Below are positions 59,401 to 64,000 of a DNA stretch of 64,000 bases, piece after piece (position 1 is the stretch's first letter; each line of letters begins with the position of its first letter). The stretch covers positions 2,224,490-2,288,489 of the forward strand of contig NZ_RAPQ01000008.1 of NCBI RefSeq assembly GCF_003610555.1. The letters run 5' to 3'. Origin of the DNA: Marinifilum flexuosum. Its GTDB lineage: Bacteria; Bacteroidota; Bacteroidia; Bacteroidales; Marinifilaceae. A program made the translations under genes and the position numbers. Below the pieces are notes generated by a model. That model had not been told where the DNA came from. It did no database searches and was given only the letters and a program-made list of their open reading frames with translations.

Positions 59401-60585
59401 GCACTAAAGCACAAGTTTGGAGATACCAAGCATCGATATGTGGATTATCATCCTGAAGCTACAACAAGATATGCTGAGCATTTCGACAAGCTAATCAAAT
59501 CGGAAGGATTGGAAATTACCAGGGATGGAGAAAGGTTCGAAAAGGTGAATATCTTAAGTTCCGATCGTCCGAAATTACCATTTGTTGATTATGTGATTCC
59601 AACATTTGAGTGGAGAAAGACAAAAACAGCTATGGTCATGCGTCAGCATCGTTTGGGTGGCGGATTGCGTGTATACTTGAAACGTCCTTGGTTTTCAACG
59701 GGTGAAGATGAGATGTTGGCGGTAGTATTGCCGGGATCAGATCCATCGAAGATATCGCAGACCATTGCAGCATTGGGAACGCCGGGGTTCAATACCATGT
59801 TTACCCATTGGGCACAAGATCCTATACGTCCATCGAAACCTGGAAGTATGAATTATCCGGGCATCAATGATTTTAGGCACAATCCAAGTATTGACAAGGG
59901 ATTGGTATATCCCGGCAAGGAGAATGTAAAAGTAAATGCAATTTGTTATCCTGTAGCGTTTGACAAGGAAAGAAAGTTATGGTATGCCGATTTTGCCCTT
60001 AATCATGGCAAGATGTATTTTCCATTCGTAAAATTGGCTTTGGCCAGATATCAAGAACACTCGGTTCGTAAGGCGGGGCGTGATGTGTGCTTGTCGTCCA
60101 TTGTGATGGCCGATTACATTCAATTGGTACCAGAGCGAATTGCAACGCTTACCTTTAAAAAGGACAATATGAATTCCCGATTTACCCTTCAGGTTGAAGG
60201 AGTAATATCCAATGCATTGGATCGAAATGGGAGTACGGGAAACTATTTAGACATTAGCTTCCTAGATCCGGAATTGGTTCAGCCTGTTTACGGAAGTGTG
60301 AGTGATGGTAGAAATGAGGAGAGTTTGGAGGATGAGGGAGTGAGAATTGCAATATCAGGCAGTGTGGTGAAAAACAACTATTTCACCATTGTTCGTGAAT
60401 TTAAGTTGAGCAGAAAGTATAAAGACCAGCCTTTGCAGGTAATTGTACAAGAATTTGAAGGAGCACCTCCAGTCAGTAGAAATATAAGAAGTATTGCAAG
60501 TGGAGTAAATGAAGAAAATCAAGCACGATTGGTTTATGCGGATGTGTTTAAAATAAACGCACCGAATAAATCAATCGACAATTAA
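56422..60585 (+). CDS. Giant protein of unknown function (pair member 2)
   Basis: 1387 aa, no signal peptide. N-terminus (MKQKIIFTCLPHR, LRFSVQVSLRLENA) is a beta-rich domain; Lys/Arg-rich low-complexity linker about 150-200; LRFGKDYMLRVRTVDLAGNSVPL near 570-595 looks Fn3-like; GGGLRVYLKRPWFSTGEDEML near 1078-1098, YPVAFDKERKLWYADFALN near 1176 and LALARYQEHSV near 1206 form the most distinctive C-terminal block. From memory the GGGLRVYL-RPW block recurs in uncharacterised actinobacterial proteins next to homologues of member 1. Its stop codon falls inside a copy of the ATTAACAGTTATCAATT repeat. Function unknown. Confidence 0.9.
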   Translation: MKQKIIFTCLPHRIEEEKLRFSVQVSLRLENASSTTLVSFPDMENWPEKLKNSSFQLRLKNGKEYDIDLNSSVMDEDLWGKLMHNDIRVDGFQQEDLTHSRIHSYPIKHVQTFVLDTYKRLGVQNPDRLIDPKDLSDPKSLGQISKFKKRDTPKSPESNTTAAGRRVVKESDFLDVDESTSKRLEELRRKNGFVPFQQQANPKMDFAQFRDFHKTDRPTRYEPLAKIKKPEFEFHDILAVVSTYPQIQRKLGVVLDFSMDIPNGFPADHSMRLIIQNIDFTTDTEVLVPLTAYRYTEKGFYAKSKEGSDVNLGFVKINTDKFTAFQIDADGVAMKVNQMVDNKIQEEVKLKIVELDLGKSKRFKNGVIPADEPEKEGLPSLRSAGIGIARNGMGQHLNARFVKAKQLQAKIIDSSKMDDSLQLILSDEKLYAEDLVQGYRMDVAYSTEPEKWLSLHMRKESYSYFDSGNVEEFIDDIKTDEGFIQTAAAEDTENANELFVGENMIRWEGWSLSVPKPGFAINEAEDDNVDPSKQVDYVNKSKNVEVKKYQFDTTREFRLHTKTKTVKGTLPRLRFGKDYMLRVRTVDLAGNSVPLDSQPEKVSEAVIRGFRYYRYDALMNPVLLLGSELKDGEALEELVVRSNYNMSTEEFQKRYGNVDSSENTEATRHFLPPRNSQLIAEQHAKFDKAFGNNPEVAKALYELISSKEVQLEKGKNGKEKVYKGDQVDLIYLPDPAAAGLALFLADGYDDTHSQTFEPRLFSFFGNDELSPNNTHINLSDDEWFKAKSLRVQLVEGNTAFNWNASARVLIVSLPKGERIKLRFSTFWKEKDMEELSGMWQLLQEDNPGNITKLKELAKTGRHWMISPAREIELTHAVQQPVDAPQIEIINPDKNYGNTHAWLHTRFSVHGFSTHKVEYKARWKDRRDDPRAVEPDWVDHSDSVEEIDIQYHDKTVDKGSLPEKKDPSKQIAIQGQANQVKPQLKVSLASEFSGALKHKFGDTKHRYVDYHPEATTRYAEHFDKLIKSEGLEITRDGERFEKVNILSSDRPKLPFVDYVIPTFEWRKTKTAMVMRQHRLGGGLRVYLKRPWFSTGEDEMLAVVLPGSDPSKISQTIAALGTPGFNTMFTHWAQDPIRPSKPGSMNYPGINDFRHNPSIDKGLVYPGKENVKVNAICYPVAFDKERKLWYADFALNHGKMYFPFVKLALARYQEHSVRKAGRDVCLSSIVMADYIQLVPERIATLTFKKDNMNSRFTLQVEGVISNALDRNGSTGNYLDISFLDPELVQPVYGSVSDGRNEESLEDEGVRIAISGSVVKNNYFTIVREFKLSRKYKDQPLQVIVQEFEGAPPVSRNIRSIASGVNEENQARLVYADVFKINAPNKSIDN

Positions 60586-60597
60586 CAGTTATCAATT
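60581..60597. repeat. Third copy of the AT-rich intergenic repeat
   Basis: ATTAACAGTTATCAATT; its TAA is the stop codon of the second giant gene. GCTTGCGGCTTGAAGCTGATTG-like sequence follows to about 60645, also repeat-like. Confidence 0.7.
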
Positions 60598-60710
60598 GGG
60601 AGGAATAAGCTTGCGGCTTGAAGCTGATTGCTGGAGGCTTGATAAATTGGTAATTGCCATCAATAAACCTCGATCAAACGTATACCTCAAGAAATAAAAT
60701 TAACAATACA

Positions 60711-61418
60711 ATGACCAAAGAAGAAGTTTTCAAAGAGTTGGAATCTTTCGGAAACGAAGGAACCAAAAATGTTCTCATAAAACATGGAGCTCGTGAGCCA
60801 TTTTATGGTGTAAAAGTTCAGGATTTGAAGAAAATTGTAAAGAAGATTAAAAAAGATTATCAGCTCTCATTGGAATTGTATGATTCAGGAAATTCTGATG
60901 CCATGTATTTGGCAGGATTAATTGCGGATGAGAAAATGATGAGCAAAGAGGATCTTCAAAAGTGGGTAAAAGGAGCATATTGGTACATGATTAGTGAATA
61001 CACTGTGCCTTGGATTGCGGCAGAGTCTGAATTTGGTTTTGAGTTGGCTTTGGATTGGATTGAATCCAAGGAAGAAAATACTGCAGCTGCAGGTTGGGCT
61101 ACATTATCGAGTTTAGTGGCTATAAAAAACGATGAAGAATTAGATGTAATTTTGCTTAAAAATTTGATTGGGAGAGTTGAAAGGGAGATTCATACTTCAT
61201 CGAATCGGGTAAAATATACCATGAATGGTTTTGTAATCTCAGTAGGTGCTTATGTTTCTGCATTAACGAATTTGGCGATGAAGCATGCCGAGAAGATTGG
61301 CAAAGTAGATGTATACATGGGAAAAACATCATGCAAAGTACCTTTTGCTCCGGAATACCTGCAGAAAATAATTGATAAAGGAAGGGTAGGAAAGAAGAAA
61401 AAAACAGCTAGATGCTAG
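60711..61418 (+). CDS. DNA alkylation repair / HEAT-repeat protein (AlkD superfamily)
   Basis: 235 aa from ATG at 60711 (MTKEEVFKELESFGNEG); upstream in-frame codons from 60654 are unlikely. Helical HEAT-like repeats throughout: YGVKVQDLKKIVKKIKKDY, AMYLAGLIADEKMMSKEDLQKWV, WIAAESEFGFELALDWI, AAGWATLSSLVAIKN. The family includes 3-methyladenine glycosylases but many members are non-catalytic; the SWWDxVD motif is not present here. A second AlkD-type gene follows 35 bases later. Confidence 0.8.
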   Translation: MTKEEVFKELESFGNEGTKNVLIKHGAREPFYGVKVQDLKKIVKKIKKDYQLSLELYDSGNSDAMYLAGLIADEKMMSKEDLQKWVKGAYWYMISEYTVPWIAAESEFGFELALDWIESKEENTAAAGWATLSSLVAIKNDEELDVILLKNLIGRVEREIHTSSNRVKYTMNGFVISVGAYVSALTNLAMKHAEKIGKVDVYMGKTSCKVPFAPEYLQKIIDKGRVGKKKKTARC

Positions 61419-61453
61419 TAGAATAATTAAGCTTTTGCGAAAATAAGTTTATC

Positions 61454-62113
61454 ATGCAAACAAAAACCATCCTAATAGTAGAACAGTTTAGAAAGAATTC
61501 TAACGAGGTCAATGCCAGAAAAATGTCGGCATATATGAAAAATCATTTCCCTTTTCTGGGTTTGCCAAAACCACAAAGAGTTGAATTGAGTAAAGATTTT
61601 TTGAGAGAAATTACCAAAGAGAAAATGATTGATTGGAATTTGGTCAACTACTTGTGGGAACTTTCTGAACGAGAATTTCAATACCTGGCTTTGGAATATC
61701 TTGCGAAATTAAAGAAGCAGCTTGAAAAATCAGATATTTCGAACTTGGAGCAATTGATTGTTACAAAATCGTGGTGGGACTCGGTTGATGTCTTGGCTCC
61801 GCTGGTAGGTGTATTGTGTAAAAAATATCCTGAATTAAAGACTGAGGTTCTGGATGATTGGATCATTAGTTCGAATATTTGGTTGAAACGTGTATCCATT
61901 CTATTTCAATTAAAATACAAGAATGATGTAGATACAGAATTTCTTTCAAAGACAATTATAGCAAATAACCTGAGTAATGAGTTCTTTGTGAACAAAGCCA
62001 TAGGTTGGGCATTGCGACAGTATTCAAAATTTAATCCCGATTGGGTCAAAGAATTTATCTCCAGGTATCCTTTGTCGCCGTTAAGTATTCGCGAAGGCAG
62101 TAAATATTTGTAA
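61454..62113 (+). CDS. AlkD-type DNA alkylation repair glycosylase
   Basis: 219 aa. HEAT-repeat DNA glycosylase that removes bulky or positively charged alkyl-purines without base flipping. SWWDSVD at 106-112 matches the AlkD Trp/Asp active-site motif, and NKAIGWALRQYSKFNPDWV near 183-201 the distal Trp helix; HFPFLGLPKPQR near 31 also fits. Likely catalytic, unlike the upstream relative. Confidence 0.9.
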   Translation: MQTKTILIVEQFRKNSNEVNARKMSAYMKNHFPFLGLPKPQRVELSKDFLREITKEKMIDWNLVNYLWELSEREFQYLALEYLAKLKKQLEKSDISNLEQLIVTKSWWDSVDVLAPLVGVLCKKYPELKTEVLDDWIISSNIWLKRVSILFQLKYKNDVDTEFLSKTIIANNLSNEFFVNKAIGWALRQYSKFNPDWVKEFISRYPLSPLSIREGSKYL

Positions 62114-62142
62114 ATTTCCGGCAAATTTAAAACTTATTTCAA

Positions 62143-62475
62143 ATGCAAGACATCTATCCGGAAATGATTAAAAATTTGCCTGAAGCTGATATTCCTTTTA
62201 ATGGAGTTCGCGGTTGGGTAGCGCAAGGAGAAAACCATCAGATTGTATTTTTTGATATTGAACCAATTGGAGAAGTGCCTCGCCATTCGCATGGAGCACA
62301 GTGGGGAATGATGATTGATGGAGATATGGATCTAACGATTGATGGTGAAACCAAAAAATATAGAAAAGGCGATCATTATTTTATACCAGATGGGGTTTTA
62401 CATTCAGCTAAATTTAATCGAAGAACCATTGTAATGGACTATTTCGCGGAAAGCGATCGATATAAGCTGAAATAA
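62143..62475 (+). CDS. Cupin-domain protein
   Basis: 110 aa single-domain cupin: VPRHSHGAQWGMMIDGDMDL, YRKGDHYFIPDGVLHSAKF carry the two His-containing cupin motifs, so metal binding is plausible. Substrate unknown. It starts 30 bases after alkD and may be co-transcribed. Confidence 0.82.
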   Translation: MQDIYPEMIKNLPEADIPFNGVRGWVAQGENHQIVFFDIEPIGEVPRHSHGAQWGMMIDGDMDLTIDGETKKYRKGDHYFIPDGVLHSAKFNRRTIVMDYFAESDRYKLK

Positions 62476-62521
62476 TTCTTTAAAGCTTGATATTTTTTTT
62501 GATTTAACTTTTCTCGCATAA

Positions 62522-62556
62522 GTTTACAGGCAATCAGGGGCTTTTTGCCTGTAAAC
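62522..62556. other. Perfect 12-bp stem-loop upstream of MATE gene
   Basis: GTTTACAGGCAA and TTGCCTGTAAAC around an 11-base loop, no T tract afterwards. It could be a regulator site or leader hairpin of the transporter gene, or a weak terminator of the cupin gene. Confidence 0.5.
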
Positions 62557-62641
62557 AAATACCACTTATCGACTTTTGATAAATTTTACTTGGAATTAGT
62601 CTTTGTTGCCAGGCATTCTTGGTACATTTGTCCCACTTTCT

Positions 62642-64000
62642 ATGGATAAAAACAGCCAAAACGTATACGAATTAGAGAATGCCAAAGTAAGCAGCTTGCT
62701 GTGGAAATATTTTTGGCCTGCATTTACAGGAGTTGTAATTAACTCACTGTATAATGTGGTTGATCGTATATTTATAGGCCAAGGTGTTGGATCAATTGCA
62801 CTTTCGGGATTAAGTGCGGTATATCCTATCATGCTTATTCTTATGGCATTTGGCATGCTAATAGGGTTGGGAGCAGGTGTTCGAATCTCAATAAACCTTG
62901 GTAAGAAAGACTTTAAAAGAGCAGAATGGGTTTTGGGTAACTCTTTTATCCTAATGCTTATTGTGTCAGCCATAATTACCATTTTGGGTTTTGCCATTAA
63001 AGATCCACTTTTGCAATTGTTTGGAGTTTCTGTAGACACCAAGGATATAGCAAATGAATACTTGAATATCATTTTATATGGTGCTGTTTTTAACGTGGTT
63101 GGTTTTTCTTTGAACAATTTGATTCGTTCTGAAGGGAATGCAAAAATTGCCATGTACTCCATGTTAATTAGTGCAGGAACCAATATAGTTCTCGATCCAA
63201 TATTCATCTTTCTTTTGGATATGGGAGTTGCTGGAGCAGCTTATGCGACCATTATATCTCAACTAATCTTGTGTATTTGGGTGATCAAACACTTTAGAAG
63301 TAATCGATCTGTAATTAGATTGAGTGCCACTAATTTTAAGTTGAATCCTCAAATTATTTGGTATATCATTTCCATTGGATTTGCACCGTTCTCTATGCAA
63401 ATTGCAGGTAGTTTTGTGCAAGGATTGTATAATGTACAGTTGATTAAATTTAGCAATGATGTTGCCATAGCAGCCATGGGAGTAATCAATTCGGTTGCCA
63501 TGCTAATTGTGATGACTATTGTTGCCATTAATATGGCGGCACAACCAATTTTCGGATTTAGTCATGGAGCCAAACATTTCGATAGAGTTAAAGAGACTTT
63601 AAAAATTTGTATGATTGCTGCAACAGGTATTGCTGTATTTGGGTGGATAATGGTTCAAATATTTCCTGAAACCATGGTACTAGCTTTTAATAGCACCGAC
63701 AAGGAATTATTGGAGGTGGGTGCCAAAGGACTTCAAACCTTTCTAATCGCTCTTCCGGTGGTTGGATTTCAAATTATTGTAGGAAATTACTTTCAATCCA
63801 TAGGAAAAGCAGGAGTTTCAGCATTGCTTACCTTAATGCGACAAGTAATTCTGTTGATTCCTATTCTTTTTATACTACCCAATTATTTAGGACTTGATGG
63901 AGTTTGGTTTGCAGGACCAATTTCAGATGTTGGTTCAGCTATGGTGGCAGGAATCTTTATCATCAGAGAGTTCAGAAAGCTGAATAATCAAATTGCTTAG
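62642..64000 (+). CDS. MATE-family efflux transporter
   Basis: 452 aa from ATG at 62642 (MDKNSQNVYELENAKVSSLL); a TTG-started extension from 62603 is less likely. Twelve membrane helices in two six-helix halves, with FWPAFTGVVINSLYNVVDRIFIGQGVG, RSEGNAKIAMYSMLISAGTNIVLDPIF and the second-half FAPFSMQIAGSFVQGLYN typical of MATE proteins. Probably Na+- or H+-coupled drug export; substrate unknown. The stop codon is the last three bases of the window. Confidence 0.93.
   Translation: MDKNSQNVYELENAKVSSLLWKYFWPAFTGVVINSLYNVVDRIFIGQGVGSIALSGLSAVYPIMLILMAFGMLIGLGAGVRISINLGKKDFKRAEWVLGNSFILMLIVSAIITILGFAIKDPLLQLFGVSVDTKDIANEYLNIILYGAVFNVVGFSLNNLIRSEGNAKIAMYSMLISAGTNIVLDPIFIFLLDMGVAGAAYATIISQLILCIWVIKHFRSNRSVIRLSATNFKLNPQIIWYIISIGFAPFSMQIAGSFVQGLYNVQLIKFSNDVAIAAMGVINSVAMLIVMTIVAINMAAQPIFGFSHGAKHFDRVKETLKICMIAATGIAVFGWIMVQIFPETMVLAFNSTDKELLEVGAKGLQTFLIALPVVGFQIIVGNYFQSIGKAGVSALLTLMRQVILLIPILFILPNYLGLDGVWFAGPISDVGSAMVAGIFIIREFRKLNNQIA

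Overview
The window reads as chromosomal DNA of a marine-type, probably facultatively or strictly anaerobic member of the Bacteroidota (Marinifilaceae/Marinilabiliales-like; inference from gene content, not proven). Supporting points are low GC, absence of clear Shine-Dalgarno sequences, several TAnnTTTG-type -7 promoter elements, TPR-fused and LytS-type histidine kinases, carboxypeptidase-like/TonB-dependent receptors, DUF6090, DUF3667 and DUF6913 proteins, and an indolepyruvate:ferredoxin oxidoreductase.

Layout. 0-20.5 kb is mostly core metabolism: iorAB (aryl-pyruvate oxidation), a Gate-type membrane protein, a cobA-type methyltransferase behind a short reverse operon, a DUF885 metallopeptidase-like lipoprotein, a TPR histidine kinase, and a complete reverse-strand thiamine operon (thiS-thiC-tenI-thiE-thiG-thiH-thiF) behind a well conserved TPP riboswitch, then a voltage-gated-type K+ channel, a TonB-dependent receptor and an acetyltransferase.

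20.6-35.2 kb is an accessory region bracketed by two inverted copies of a ~250-bp structured repeat. Between them lie mostly small reverse-strand genes (DUF2200, acetyltransferase, small secreted or membrane proteins, a TonB-C-terminal protein, a beta-propeller protein, DUF6090, DUF3667) separated by a dispersed repeat family that lies upstream of several genes and by a second motif found just 3' of several others. This gives a cassette-like organisation. The region also holds a RAYT (REP-associated tyrosine transposase) with its own REP palindromes, a BIME that has cut off an acetyltransferase gene, a large membrane-anchored KAP P-loop NTPase and a 21-bp-period tandem repeat. Two tandem tRNA-Arg(ACG) genes lie just outside the right edge.

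36-51 kb returns to housekeeping and signalling: YceI, an esterase-like/TPR protein that has lost the serine nucleophile, an H-NOX-like protein with an altered heme-propionate motif, a reverse operon running ligA - DEDDh exonuclease - DUF6913 - dapA - lpoB-like - COG3014 lipoprotein, and a forward LiaI/LiaF-LytS-LytTR operon followed by a second TonB-dependent-type receptor.

51.5-60.6 kb carries the most unusual content: two consecutive giant genes (1553 and 1387 aa) of no function I can assign. The first has a twin-arginine-like N-terminus and a glycine/beta-rich C-terminus. They are separated and followed by copies of an AT-rich intergenic repeat that abut both stop codons. This pair is the best candidate for an undescribed system. 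The window closes with two AlkD/HEAT-type DNA alkylation repair proteins, a cupin and a MATE transporter whose stop codon is the last three bases.
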